A DNA stretch of 64,000 nt from Ceratopteris richardii (GCA_020310875.1 CM035407.1:86073342-86137341); one strand, 5' to 3'. Positions 20,507 to 31,148 are shown, counted from the first letter of the stretch. The notes: generated from the sequence alone by a model not told the origin. A program made the numbers and translations.

Positions 20507-21240
20507 GATGGTATCAACTACCCGTTGTGGGCTTATATGATGCGACATGTATTGGTTGCAAAAGGATTGTGGAACATTGTGCAAGGTGTTGAAAAATGTC
20601 CTATCACACCTGCAACTGTTACAACTGCAGGTACTGAAGCTCATGTAGAAGGTGTCGAAGATGATGATATTCTACATATTCCTGTTTGTGTTGCGGTTTC
20701 TGCTACACCTACTGCAGAGCAAATTTGTTGGGATGGCAGAGATGCCCAAGCACACGCATTGATAGCTTTGTCTATCAAAGGTGCCATTATTCCTCACACT
20801 CTTGCACAATAGCTAAGGATGCTTGGGATACACTTACCACATTGTACCAAGCTAGGAATGAGGCTCGTGTTGCTTACCTCTGAAAATAGTTGGAGAGTGA
20901 GCACATGAATGAAGGTGATTCTATGGACAATTTTCTAACAAAGATCAAAGACTTGAAGGAGTAGTTGATTTTTGTTGATGAGGTTATACTAGATAGCCCA
21001 CTTTTGCAGACCGTTCTGAATGGTCTTCCTGATTCATATCAAAGTTTTGCTTCTACTCTTTCGTTGATGATGAAAGGCAATCCAAATGCCTCGTCGTTTG
21101 AGGAGTTAGTCTCTGTTCTGTTGCAAGAAGATCAGTCTAGGCAGAACAGGTCCATTATGCGTGTTGCAAATCAAACTTTCCTGGCTAGTCAGAAGGGCAA
21201 AGGAAAATAGAGCTCTTCAACCAGTAAGTATAAATCTGCT
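20507..21240 (+). pseudogene. gag: F1-b gag
   Basis: Frame begins 'YPLWAYMMRHVLVAKGLWNI', continues 'EGVEDDDILHIPV', 'AEQICWDGRDAQAHALIALS', then a TAG at 20810 with a frameshift, then 'LNGLPDSYQSFASTLSLMMK' and 'VLLQEDQSRQNRSIMRVANQ'. Several more stops (TGA near 20880, TAG near 20963). Same protein as F1-a gag but extends past the point where that copy is cut. Confidence 0.85.
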
Positions 21241-22569
21241 AATTCTGCACAATCAAAGAGGGAAGACAAAGATGAAAAGAAATAAAAAAAGCAGAAATTG
21301 TTTTGCAAGTACAAAGGGAAATGATCATATCATAAAGAACTATCCAAAACTGGCTGCTAAAGAGGCAAAGAAGAAAGAGGTTGGAATGGTTGTTGCAGAG
21401 GCCTCTACACCAAAAACAGAGTCTGCTAATCTTATGCAAGAAGAAGAATGGGTGTTTACTATTGTTTGCGGTTTTGACCCATCTTCTCATGAGCAGTGCA
21501 TGTCTGCTGTAGACTCAGATGTTTGGTACTTTGACAGTGGGGCGACCAAACATATTTTTTCACAGCGTAGTTTCTTCTCTTCACTCGAGCCTTCCCCTAC
21601 AAGGCATACTGTTACATGCGCCAACAACTCTTCTTATCTTGTTATGGGAGTTGGTAGGATCATTTTGACTACTGCTGATGGTAGTTATTTCACTTTGTCA
21701 AATGCTTTGTTTGTTCCAGGGATCAAGAAAAATCTGTTATCAGTTTTTGCATTAGCCAAGATTGGCTTGGTTGTGAAATTTGTTGATGACAGATGTAGAG
21801 TTCATGATCTGTCAAATGGCAACGTGAGTATTGCTTTTGGCATTTTATGTCGTGGGTTGTATAAGCCCATAGACTATGAAAGATTTGTAAATGATTCGGC
21901 ATGTGCAATACATGATTCTCAGGCTATCTAAGATGCAAAGCTTTGGCATGCATGCTTTGGTCATCTGAATTTTTCTAGTTTGCTACGCCTGCAGAAATCT
22001 GAAATGGTGTCCTCTTTGCCCAAACTTGAGGCACCTGGAAAACATGTTTGTGAAGGCTGTATTTTGGGCAAAATGCAGCATTCCTCCTTTCCAAAAGATG
22101 GTTCAGTTCGAGCTACTCAAAATTTGAAGCTTGTACATAGTGATGTCTGTGGTCCTATGCAGACACCTTGTTTTGGAAATTATCTTTACATCGTGACTTT
22201 CATCGATGATTTTTCCAGGCATGCATGGGTATATCCATTGAAGGCGAAGTCCAAAGTGTTCATGTGCTTCAAATAGTTTTTGGTTTTGGTTGAAAATCTG
22301 TTAGCATGTAAAATGGGCACCCTCCGTTTTGATCGAGGGGGGGAATATACGGTGATTTTAATGCATTTTTGGCTGAACATGGAATGAAACACCAGTGTAC
22401 AATGTCGTATACACCTCAACAAAATGGAGTTGCTGAACAAAAGAACAGGTCATTCATGGATATGGTGAGCTGTATGGTCAAGAGTCAGGCTTTACCACAT
22501 AGTTTTTGGCTTGAGGCTGTCATGTGTGCAGCATATGTACTTAAGAGGTGTCCCACCAAAGCACTGCAA
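21241..22569 (+). pseudogene. pol: F1-b nucleocapsid, protease, integrase
   Basis: Zinc knuckle damaged ('NCFASTKGNDHIIKNYPK': two Cys lost). Protease active site 'VWYFDSGATKHIFSQ'. Integrase: 'CEGCILGKMQHSSF' zinc finger Cys pair, '[13 protein letters not shown]' first Asp, 'LRFDRGG' second Asp, 'NGVAEQKNRS' Glu. A TAA near 21929 separates protease from integrase; a TAG follows 'SKVFMCFK' near 22275 and a frameshift follows. All catalytic integrase residues survive, but in different frames. Confidence 0.88.
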
Positions 22570-22866
22570 TGTTACCGTTAGTATCCATATGAAAGGCCAA
22601 ATGGCCACCAAAGACTTCCTTGTATATGTTCTTTAATAAAACATATAGTGGCCTGGTCAGTCACAGACTGTAAGTTTGATCGTATTTGTGAGACCTAAGA
22701 AGTCTATCTTCGTGCTCCCTGTCTACTATGTTTTCTACGTGTTTTGCAGTTCCTGTGTGGAGCATAGTGTGCGGCCTAAGGAGCTCGGTTTTCTACTCCG
22801 AGGATATCTTCGTGGAGCTCTTGAGAAGGAGAGCGCACTGTGGTGCATCGCCGTCGAACCACTTCA
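22570..22866 (+). repeat. F3 5' LTR candidate (297 bp)
   Basis: Begins TGTTACCG at the break in F1-b and ends ACTTCA, followed by TAGTATCAAAGC (22868-22879), which matches the tRNA-iMet primer site at 10 of 12 positions. No partner LTR in the window, so the borders are provisional. Confidence 0.5.
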
Positions 22867-22879
22867 CTAGTATCAAAGC

Positions 22880-23370
22880 ATTTCGAGGCAAAAGCTTTGT
22901 TCCTTTCGTGCGAGCGAAGCGAGCACCCCCCCCCAAGGCTTACGACTAAGGTGAGGACCAAGGCATAGACCTTGGCATACCTTGTCATCTGAGTCATCAA
23001 AGTCACCATTGGCGCCATTGGCAGCACGTGAGAGAGAACCTCAATGATCAAGGAATATAGAGGTTCTCGATACTTCCCGGGAGGTCACCCATCCCAGTAC
23101 TGTTCCCCCTTGAGCTCGCTTAATCGTGGCAATCTCTTGCCACTAAGCTACAATCTTGTGGTGTCTGAAGAAGTGGAAAGACTAAGGTTGACATTACCTT
23201 GAACATGTTGTGGTCCCTCAAAGCTTCATTCTTTGCTTTCAAAGCCTATTTTTGAAGCATTTTTGGGTGTCTTTTGGAGCCATTTTGGAGTACTTTCACA
23301 CATAGTTCTCTTCACACAGATCCAGGAACATCAAGAAGAGTGTTCTTTGTACTTCTCCGACAATCAGATA
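22880..23370 (+). other. F3 leader region without gag
   Basis: Apart from the 5S-like fragment, no coding match. Contains a C9-10 run near 22926 and stops in all frames. Gag, protease and integrase expected here are missing, so a large deletion or replacement has occurred. Confidence 0.5.
23062..23151 (-). repeat. 5S rRNA-derived fragment with upstream A-box-like motif
   Basis: On the minus strand ATTAAGCGAGCT, then AGTACT, GGGATGGGTGACC (box C at 23094-23083) and TCCCGGGAAGT follow the order and spacing of the last two thirds of plant 5S rRNA (internal box A, intermediate element, box C). The 5' third of 5S is absent; instead GTAGCTTAGTGG (23151-23140) resembles a tRNA A box. It is not a functional 5S gene. 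Could derive from a Cassandra-type TRIM or a 5S-derived SINE. Confidence 0.7.
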
Positions 23371-24175
23371 GTGCTTCTCCAAAATATAAAGCATGACTTG
23401 TTGCAAAGGGTTTTAAGCAACAACATGGTGTTGATTTCGAGGAAATCTTCTCTCCAATGGTCAAGATGACTACCCTGCACATGTTGCTTGGATTCGTTGC
23501 AATGGAGGACATAGAGCTAGTCCAAATGGATGTGAAAACTTCTTTCTTGCATGGAGATATTACAGATGAGATCTATATGGAACAACCATAGGGTTATGTA
23601 GTTCCTGGCAAGGAAAGTCTAGTTTGTAAGCTTAAGAAGAGCTTGTATGGAGTTAAACAGTCGCTTAGACAATGGTACCAAAAGTTTGATGCTTTTATGA
23701 AATCTCAAGGCTATTCTCAAAGCAATGAGGATCATTGTCTCTACACAAAGAGATGCTCAGATGGTAGCTTGATATGCTTGATACTTTATGTCGATGATAT
23801 GTTGATTGCTAGGAAGTCCTCTTATGATTTGTCAGTTCTCAAAAAGAAATTGAGTCAGACATTTGATATGAAGGATTTGGGGGATGTCAAACATATTCTT
23901 GGCATGCACATTACTCATGATAGGAGTAAAAGATGCATGTACTTGTCTCAAAGTGAGTACATATCCAAAGTACTTCACCGGTTCAATATGCAAAGTGGAA
24001 AGGCATTGAGTACACCTTTACCCACATATGTGATCGAGCAAGGATGATTGCCCCAAATCAGATGAGGAAAAGGAATTCATGACCAAAATCCCCTATCAGT
24101 CTGCTGTTCGTAGTCTCATATATGCTATGGTATCTACGAGACCAAACATTGCATTTGCAGTGGGAGTTGTGAGCA
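23371..24175 (+). pseudogene. pol: F3 reverse transcriptase fragment
   Basis: Starts near the 'LLQRVLSNN' region corresponding to 'LVAKGFKQ', with 'EEIFSPMVKMTTL', motif A 'LVQMDVKTSFLHG', a TAG after 'EIYMEQP', 'LYGVKQSLRQWYQKFDAFM' and the catalytic 'LILYVDDMLIARK', then 'DLGDVKHILGMHI' and 'YISKVLHRFNMQ'. The early part needs two frames. Ends with 'FAVGVVSRY' where F4 is inserted. Confidence 0.9.
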
Positions 24176-24180
24176 GATAT

Positions 24181-24368
24181 TGTTGGGGATGTAAGGGTCA
24201 TGTGACCTTACCCCCATATTCATATATATACATCATATATAGAGCATTGCCTCAAGAGAGATCATTATGTGGGTTTCGAGGCTCCCACGCATATCCACGC
24301 GTCTTTCCTCTCTTCTCTCTCCTTCATATCCTCCTTCCTCCTCTTCTTCTACACACCAAAGCCCTTCA
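24181..24368 (+). repeat. F4 5' LTR (188 bp)
   Basis: TGTTGGGGATG ... CCCTTCA. Contains 'CATATATATACATCATATATAG' type TATA sequences around 24220-24242. Nearly identical to the 3' LTR over the first 120 bp. Confidence 0.94.
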
Positions 24369-24381
24369 TTGGTATCAGAGC

Positions 24382-26096
24382 ATGTTGAAGGCTGGTGTGC
24401 AAGAAGCTTCAATGGAAGTTTAGGTCAAAAGGGGTAGAAGTGCAAGTCGGCATCTCTTGACAGCAGTTAGTATTTTGGCCGTAACTTGAATTAAGAAGCT
24501 CTGATCGATGCGTTTTAAAGTTTTGTTCGTAGCTAACATAGAGAGCTACAACTTCACAGAAGGGCGTAGAACCTGGTTTGGAGTTTTCGACTGCCGAAAA
24601 TTCAAAAAAAGCAAAATATTGTAGAAGGCGAATCTACATTGAGTAGGACAACAGGTCGGTTTTTGAGTCATAACTTGAGTTCTACAGCTCAAAATGTGAT
24701 GATTCAACTTGCTGTGCGTATCTTGAAAATATAGATAAAACTTTGTAGAGGAACTTAGATTCAGATTCTGAGTTTTAGGTTGCCAAAATTGCAGAATACA
24801 GAGCAGTATTGTTGCAAGTGAAAGTGAAATTGACAGCAGGTGCTTGTTTTGAGCATATCTTGAGCTATACACCTCCGATTGAGGTGTTCTTTATCTCGTT
24901 ATGTAGTGAAGAGTTAGATCTTGAAGTTTGCTGAAGGCCAAAAGTTCAGATTCAGAGGCTATCACCTCTGAAACAGCAAAACACAGAGCAGCACATTTAT
25001 GCTATAAGAACCCTAATTGCACTTGGAGGTTGAATTTGTTTTGGAACTTCTTCGAGAGAGAATTTTTGGTGTGCAAGCTCTTATTCTTAGAGCTTGAAGG
25101 CATTGTACATGTATGATCATTGTGGTAGCTCCTCCATATGAGAGTAGAGCATGATCTTGTCACGTATTTGACATGTAAGATGACATTGTGGTATACTCTT
25201 TTTGAGGTTTATGTCATCATGAGTTCGATCATGGATGTATAGTGGCATTGTGGTCTATATCTTGCTTATGCCACTTGGTTATGGATTTACTTGCCGGTTG
25301 CACATATTTTTATGAGAGTTGATTTTGGATCTTGTTTGGTACTTGTATCTTTTGTTTTTTTTGCAGGTACATGATCCAGATTGGAGCCTCAGTTACACAT
25401 TCGTTTGTCACCATTATTAGCATTTCATCATTGATTGATATATATTTGCTAGTGTGATTCTTGGCATATGTGGATGGTGATTCCCACATGGTTATTTTGG
25501 TTCTAGAGTCCATTTTACAGAGGAGATGTTGCCAAAATTTTATCGGCTTTTATGCTAGAAGAGAGCTCTAGTGGATCTTGAAGCTTGTGCGATAGCTTTG
25601 GATCATTGACTATCTCCATTCACTTGGACTTGGTCACAGGTTATTTGTGATAGATTGGACCATCTTGCAGGATTTATTCTTGAGTGGGAGTTGTATTGCC
25701 ATTGTATTGGCATGTATTGCCATTAGTTTATGGGCATATGTATTTTCCATTATCCTTGATTACATCAGTGACAGGTGGTGACAGATTACTCATTGTTCTT
25801 TTGATATTGGTTATATTGTTTGATTGCTCAGTTTACAGGGGATACTCTGTCGAATTTTTCCCAGGATTCTTCCACATCTATTTGGTCACTTTGGAGACTT
25901 GGTGAGCAGGCTTATGCTCATGGTTTTATGCGCATGTTAGATGCATGATTATGTGACAGGTGGTTCACATGGTTTTCTTCTCCAGTGAGACATATGTGAT
26001 GTGAGTTATGCATATGGATATGCAGGTGTGATCCTATTCAGGATAGAGTATTGTTTCTAGTCTCTTGTTATATTGCTAGTCTATTGGATTGCCAGC
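24382..26096 (+). other. F4 internal region, non-coding
   Basis: About 1.7 kb with stops in all frames and no retroviral motif. Repeated phrases about 'CATTGTGGTA' and 'TTGAAG' occur but no clear repeat array. Confidence 0.6.
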
Positions 26097-26519
26097 ATGG
26101 TGTCTTCTCGATTTGATGGCATTGACTTTCCGAGATGGAAAGCTCAGATGTGGCATACATTGGTTCGTGCAGGGTTACACATGTATGTGCATGGAGATGC
26201 ACAGAGGCCTCGTGACATGCCCAATCACGTATGGATGGATATGGATGCATCGGCCAGCTCCACTATTCGATTACAGCTTGTGGATTCTATATATGAGTTG
26301 TTATGCTCAAGACCAGACATTGCAGTTGCTATTGGAGCATTTGCACTTGGAGTTGTCAGTCGTTCGATGATTGACACATGCATAGAGCGAGTGGGAGCTT
26401 TGCAGGAACTTCATGAGTTCTTGCATCAGTCATATGTGAGCTTGACTCTTATCGATATGAGTCTAGAGCAGTTTGAGGTGCATGGATACACCTTGTTCGA
26501 GGCGGTTGGTGTAGGCTGA
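26097..26519 (+). CDS. gag: F4 gag-like ORF (140 aa)
   Basis: ATG at 26097 in GCATGG context. 'RFDGIDFPRWKAQMWHTLVR' is the N-terminal signature of Copia gag (FDGxNFPxWKxxM), followed by 'RPRDMPNHVWMDMDASASST' and 'IRLQLVDSIYELL', which fit the next helices of that family. The rest ('IERVGALQELHEFLHQSY', 'DMSLEQFEVHGYTLFEAVG') is all-helical. No zinc knuckle. Intact but only about half the usual gag length. It may supply particle-targeting function for an otherwise non-coding element, by analogy with gag-only elements such as BARE-2 relatives; this role is inferred. Confidence 0.6.
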   Translation: MVSSRFDGIDFPRWKAQMWHTLVRAGLHMYVHGDAQRPRDMPNHVWMDMDASASSTIRLQLVDSIYELLCSRPDIAVAIGAFALGVVSRSMIDTCIERVGALQELHEFLHQSYVSLTLIDMSLEQFEVHGYTLFEAVGVG

Positions 26520-26627
26520 TCTAGTATGGGTAGAGATCCGGACTCTTCCTGTACATTAGTGTATAGTCCTACATCATTCTTTGTATGTGTTACCACTTAT
26601 GGTCACATTGACCCTTAAGTGGGAGAT

Positions 26628-26831
26628 TGTTGGGGATGTAAGGGTCATGTGACCTTACCCCCATATTCATATATATACATCATATATAGAGCATTGCCTC
26701 AAGAGAGATCATTATGTCGGTTTCGAGGCTCCCACGCATATCCGCGCGTCTTTCCTCTCTTGTTCTGCACACCAAAGCCCTTCACTCCATCTCCTCCTTC
26801 CTCCTCTTCTTCTGCACACCAAAGCCCTTCA
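26628..26831 (+). repeat. F4 3' LTR (204 bp)
   Basis: Differs from the 5' LTR mainly near the end, where 'GCACACCAAAGCCCTTCA' occurs twice around a TCCTCCTTCC stretch, a small tandem duplication. Few other substitutions, consistent with a fairly recent insertion. Confidence 0.94.
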
Positions 26832-26836
26832 GATAT

Positions 26837-27402
26837 ATGTATAATATCTTGGCAAGAAACATTGGGAAGCGATCAAGATGATTTTGAGATATCTGAGTGG
26901 CACTAAGGACAAGTGTCTATGCTTAGGTAGAGGGAAAGCATCCATTATTGGTTACAGAGATTCTGATTATGCTGGTTGTGTAGACAATTGTAAGTCTACA
27001 TCAGGGTACATTTTTCATTTTGTTGGAGGTGCTATCCCTTGGCGATCTCCTCTTCAAGAATGTACAGCTGTTTCCACCACAGAAGCAAAGTATGTTGCAG
27101 CAAGTGAGGCATGTAAGGAAGCATTGTGGCTTTCTCGTCTTGCTTGTGATATGGGTTTACCTCAGCATGTACCTCGCTTGCTCAATGATAGTCAGAGTGC
27201 CATTGCTTTAGCTATGAATTCGGTCTATCATGCAAGGACCAAGCACATTGAGGTGAGGTATCGCTTCATTAGAGATTGCTTAGCCACTGAGTGCATTATT
27301 CTTGAGAAGGTTCACATTCGAGATAATGCTCCGGATGCTTTGACTAAAGCTCTACCACATGATAGCTTTCGACACTGTTGTCACTTGATGGGAGTTACTT
27401 GA
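26837..27402 (+). pseudogene. pol: F3 RNase H and C-terminus
   Basis: Continues the F3 frame after F4: 'MILRYLSGTKDKCLCLG', RNase H catalytic set 'GYRDSDYAG', 'VSTTEAKYVA', 'LNDSQSAIALA' and 'RTKHIEVRYRFIRD', ending 'ALPHDSFRHCCHLMGVT' at a TGA. Apart from the F4 insertion this part is intact. Confidence 0.92.
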
Positions 27403-27469
27403 TTCTTGATCATACACAGTCACTTGTATAGTGTGGAACATGCCCATCATACTTACACTCATGTATCCG

Positions 27470-28786
27470 TTCAGGGTGTTGAAAAACGTCCTATCATACT
27501 TGTAGCTGTTACAACTACAAGTACTAAAGCTGATGCAGAAGGTGTTGAAGATGATGATATTCTGCATATTCCTTTTCGTGCTACGGTTTCTGCTGCACCT
27601 ACTGTAGAGCAAATTTGTTGGGATGGAAGACATGCCCAAGCACATGGATTGATAGCTTTGTCTATCAAATGTGCCATTATTCCTCACATTCGCTCTTGCA
27701 GAACAGCTAAGGATGCTTGGGATACCCTTACCACATTGTACCAAGCTAGGAATGAGGCTCGTGTTGCTTACCTATGAAAATAATTAGAGAGTGAGCACAT
27801 GAATGAAGGTGATTCTATGGACAGTTTTCTAACAAAGATCAAAGACTTGAAGGAATAGTTGATTTCTGCTGATGAGGTTATACCAGATACCTCACTTGTG
27901 CAGACCATTCTAAATGGTCTTCCTGATTCATATTAGAGTTTTGCTTCTACTCTTCGATTGATGATGAAATGCCTTGTCTTTTGAGGAGTTAATCTCTATT
28001 TTATTGCAAGAGGATCAGTCCAGGAAGAAGAGGTCCATTATGCATGTTGCAAATCAAGCTTTCTTGGCTAGTCAGAAGGGCAAAGGAAAATGGAGTTCAA
28101 CTAGTAAGCAGAAATCTGCAAATTCTGCACAATTGAAGAGGGAAGACAAAGATGAAAAGAAATCAGAAAAGCAGAAATTGTTTTGCACGTACTGTAAAGG
28201 AAATGATCATATCATAAACAACTATCCAAAAATGCTTGCCAAAGAGGCAAATAAGAAAGAGGCTAGATTGGTTGTTGCAGAGGCCTCTACACCAAAAACA
28301 GAGTCTGCTAATCTTGTGCAGGAAGAAGAATGGGCATTTACTAGTGTTTGCAGTTTTGACCCATCTTCTCATGAGCAGTGCATGTTTGCAGTAGACTCAG
28401 ATGTTTGGTACTTTGACAGTGGGGCGACCAAACATATTACCTCGCAGTGCAGTTTCTTCTCTTCACTCGAGCCTGCCATTACATGCACCAACAACTCCTC
28501 TTATCCTGTTATGGGAGTTGGTAGGATCATTTTGACTACTGCTGATGGTAGTTCTTTCACTTTGTCAGATGCTTTGTTTGTGCGAGGGATCAAGAAAATT
28601 CTGTTATCAGTTTCTGCATTAGCCAAGATTGGCTTGGTTGTGAAATTTGTTGATGACAGGTGTACAGTTCATGATCTATCAGATGGCGATGTGATTATTG
28701 CTTCTGGCATTTTATGTCATGTGTTGTATAAGCTCATAGACTATGAAATATCTGTAAATGATTTGGCATGCATGATTCTCAGGCTA
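27470..28786 (+). pseudogene. gag: F1-d gag, nucleocapsid and protease
   Basis: Gag frame with 'TAKDAWDTLTTLYQARNEAR', then TGA/TAA near 27776, TAG at 27856 and 27934, and a short deletion at 27968. Nucleocapsid knuckle 'CTYCKGNDHIINNYPK' with its last Cys changed to Tyr. Protease 'VWYFDSGATKHITSQ', then 'LFVRGIKKILLSVSALAKIG'. The protease portion (27974-28786) is one open frame. Confidence 0.88.
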
Positions 28787-29890
28787 TGTTAGATGCAAAG
28801 CTTTGGCATGCACACTTTGGTCATCTGAATTTTGCTAGTTTGCTACGCCTGCAGAAATCTTAAATGGTGTCCTCTTTGCCCAAACTTGAGGCACCTAGAA
28901 AACATGTTTTTGAAGGCTGTATTTTGGACAAAATGAAGTATTCATCCTTTCTAAAAGATGGTTCAATTCAAGCTATTCAAAAATTGCAGCTTGTACATAG
29001 TGATGTTTTGGTCCTATGCAGACACCTTCTTTTGGAAATTATCTTTACTTTGTGACTTTCATTGATGATTTTTCCAGGCATGCATGGGTATATTTGTTAA
29101 AGGCAAAGTCTAAAGTGTTCATGTGCTTCAAACAGTTTCTACTTTTGGCTGAAAAACTATCAGCATGTAAAATGGGCACCCTCCGTCCTGATCGAGGGGG
29201 AATATATGTCTTCTGATTTTAATGCATTTCTGGCTGAACGTGAGATAAAACACGAGTGTACAGTGCCATATACACCTCAACAAAATGGAGTTGCTGAATG
29301 AAAGAATAGGTCACTCATGGAGATGGCGAGATGTATGGTCAAGAGTCAAGCCTTACCACATAGTTTTTGGCTTGAGGTTGTCATGTCTGCAGCATATGTA
29401 CTTAACAGGTGTCCCACTAAAGCGCTGCAATCTATCACTCCATATGAGGCTTGGCATGACTACAAGCTATCTGTTGCTCATCTACATGTTTTTGGTTGTT
29501 TGACATATGCATAAGTGCCCGAACAACATCGCAAAAAATTGGATGATAAAGGAGTAAAATGTATTTTTGTTGGGTACAGTTCTGAAAGTAAAGGCTATCG
29601 TCTATATCATCCACAGACTAAACGCATTCTGGTTAGCCATGATATTGTCTTTGTGGAAGATGCTATTCAGCCATTGCTTTCATGTACTAAGGAGACATCT
29701 GTTAGCTCCAAAGACATGTATGATACTTTGCTGCCTCTTTTTACAGGTGGACAGTCTAGTGCTTGTCCTAATGAGGCAACTTTTCAACCTTTGTAGGTTT
29801 CATGTGATGATGTAGATCATTCCATTTCTGATGCATATTTACAAGATGCACTTATTGATGAGAGAGCTGATATTGACCAGGTAAGAACTA
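28787..29890 (+). pseudogene. pol: F1-d integrase and linker
   Basis: Zinc finger region partly decayed ('FEGCILDKMKYSSF'; first Cys to Phe). First Asp 'LVHSDVL' followed by a one-base frameshift, '[15 protein letters not shown]', second Asp 'LRPDRGG', then 'NGVAE' directly followed by TGA (Glu kept). 'YVLNRCPTKALQSITPYEAW' and 'VGYSSESKGYRLYHPQTK' complete the C-terminal part. A TAA at 29512 and a TAG at 29794 break the linker. Confidence 0.87.
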
Positions 29891-30888
29891 TGCCAAAATG
29901 GCTAGTGCAGACCTTGCGTGATAGTAAATTAGATGCACTTCTATCATATCGTACTCGATCAAGCTCTCATAGTGCTTCTTTTGCATCAGATTGCTATGTT
30001 ATGGCTGCATCTAGTCTCTGTGATGAGACTGAGCCTGTTTTGTTTGATGAAGCACAAAATTCAGAAAATTGGATGGCTGCTATGCAATCTGAATATGATG
30101 CAATAATGAAGAATGGTACTTGGTCTTTATGTGACTTGCCTCCTGGCAAGAAGGCCATTGGCACTAAGTGGGTATAAAGGCTGAAGTGTAAACCTGATGG
30201 TACAGTTGACAGGTATAAGGCTAGGCTTGTTGCAAAGGGTTATGCACAGGAAAGAGGCATTGATTTTGATGAGACCTTTTCACCTACATGTTGTATGAAT
30301 ACTGTTCGGAGCATCTGTGCACTTGCAGCTCATCATGGTTGGAATGTACATCGATTGGACATTAAAACTGCATTTCTGAATGGTGATTTGCATGAACAAG
30401 TGTATGTTTTTCAGCCCCTATGTTGATGTCATGCTGCTCACTGGTCCTCATGAGAGGCATACTGCTGATTTTAAGGTTGATTTGCATGCCTCATTTGAGA
30501 TGTCTGATTTGGGGCATTTGCATCATTATTTTGGCATTCAGTTTATGCACGTTGATGGTGGAATGGCTTTGTGTCAAACAAAATATATTGACATATTATT
30601 GCAGCATTTTGGCCTTGAAGACTATAAACCTATTGCCACTCCCATGGAGACAGGTTTACGATTGAGTCTTCATGATGCTGGAGATGCATTTGATGTTGTT
30701 CTCTATCAACAGGTTGTTGGGTGCCTGATTTACTTATGCATTACTCGGCTAGATATTCAATTTGTTGTCTCATAGATGAGCAGATTTATGCCTTGCCCAG
30801 GAGTCAAGCATTGGGAGGCTGTTAAGCGCATCTTTCGCTACATTAGTGGTACTCGGCTACTTAGGTTGTTTTATCCCAAGGGGGGATC
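29891..30888 (+). pseudogene. pol: F1-d reverse transcriptase and RNase H start
   Basis: 'NWMAAMQSEYDAIMKNGTW', 'AIGTKWV' then TAA, 'YKARLVAKGYAQERGIDFDE', motif A 'RLDIKTAFLNGDLHEQVYVF'. The text then jumps from 'FQP' to 'YVDVMLLTG': about 60 residues including 'ALYGLKQAPRAWY' are deleted and the catalytic YVDD has become YVDV. After 'ITRLDIQFVVS' comes a TAG. RNase H is cut by F5 after 'LFYPKGG'. Confidence 0.9.
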
Positions 30889-31133
30889 TGTCATATGATA
30901 TTCATTGGGTGTGGATCACCTTTTGAGAAGGATGCCACATGGCATCACATGGGTATTTTATACCACTTAGTAGAAGACACATGAGGAGGTCTCATATATA
31001 TGAGAGTCTCTAAGTGAGAATAGATATCTTATGATTAAAGAGAATCTCACGTCGGGCGTGAAGAACCAAGGGTTCATCTCTATGTGAGCTGAAGCTCCTT
31101 GACGATTAGTAGGGAAGCAATAGGAATGTATTA
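30889..31133 (+). repeat. F5 5' LTR (245 bp)
   Basis: TGTCATATGATATTC ... GAATGTATTA. It ends in TA, not CA, in both LTRs. Contains GGGTATTTTATACCAC and CATATATATGAGAG as TATA candidates near 30955 and 30995. Confidence 0.9.
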
Positions 31134-31136
31134 GAT

Positions 31137-31148
31137 TGGTATCAGAGC
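31137..31148 (+). promoter_or_regulatory. F5 primer binding site
   Basis: TGGTATCAGAGC, three bases after the LTR. Just downstream (31187-31205) lies TTTTGAACCCACGACG, an antisense tRNA B-box-like sequence without a clear A box. Confidence 0.9.

Larger units (their letters stand above)
20507..22569 (+). mobile_element. Copia element F1-b, gag to integrase fragment
   Basis: Starts within gag at the GATGG junction and ends in integrase ('CPTKALQ') where the F3 LTR begins. No LTR of its own survives apart from the inverted fragment of a second F1 copy at its left edge. Confidence 0.88.
24181..26831 (+). mobile_element. Complete non-autonomous Copia-like element F4 (2.65 kb)
   Basis: LTRs 24181-24368 and 26628-26831, primer site TGGTATCAGAGC at 24370-24381, polypurine tract AAGTGGGAGA just before the 3' LTR, and a perfect 5-bp target duplication GATAT (24176-24180 and 26832-26836). 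Inserted in the RNase H of F3. It has no protease, RT or integrase and only a gag-like ORF near its 3' end. Confidence 0.95.
22570..27402 (+). mobile_element. Copia element F3, internally deleted, interrupted by F4
   Basis: LTR-like start, degenerate primer site, a stretch with 5S-rRNA-like DNA in place of gag, then RT and RNase H of a Copia family distinct from F1 and F2. The RNase H is split at 24180/26832 by F4. No 3' LTR is visible before F1-d starts near 27470; bases 27403-27469 are unassigned. Confidence 0.75.
27470..30888 (+). mobile_element. Copia element F1-d, gag to RNase H
   Basis: Begins within gag ('GVEKRP') after F3 and runs through RNase H to 30888, where F5 is inserted; 36467-36486 is its continuation before L1 copy 2. 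Its start and its end (LTRs) are not in the window. Confidence 0.9.

Noticed and set aside
23062..23151. A working 5S rRNA gene
   Set aside because: The 5' third is missing and there is no terminator T-run at the expected distance.
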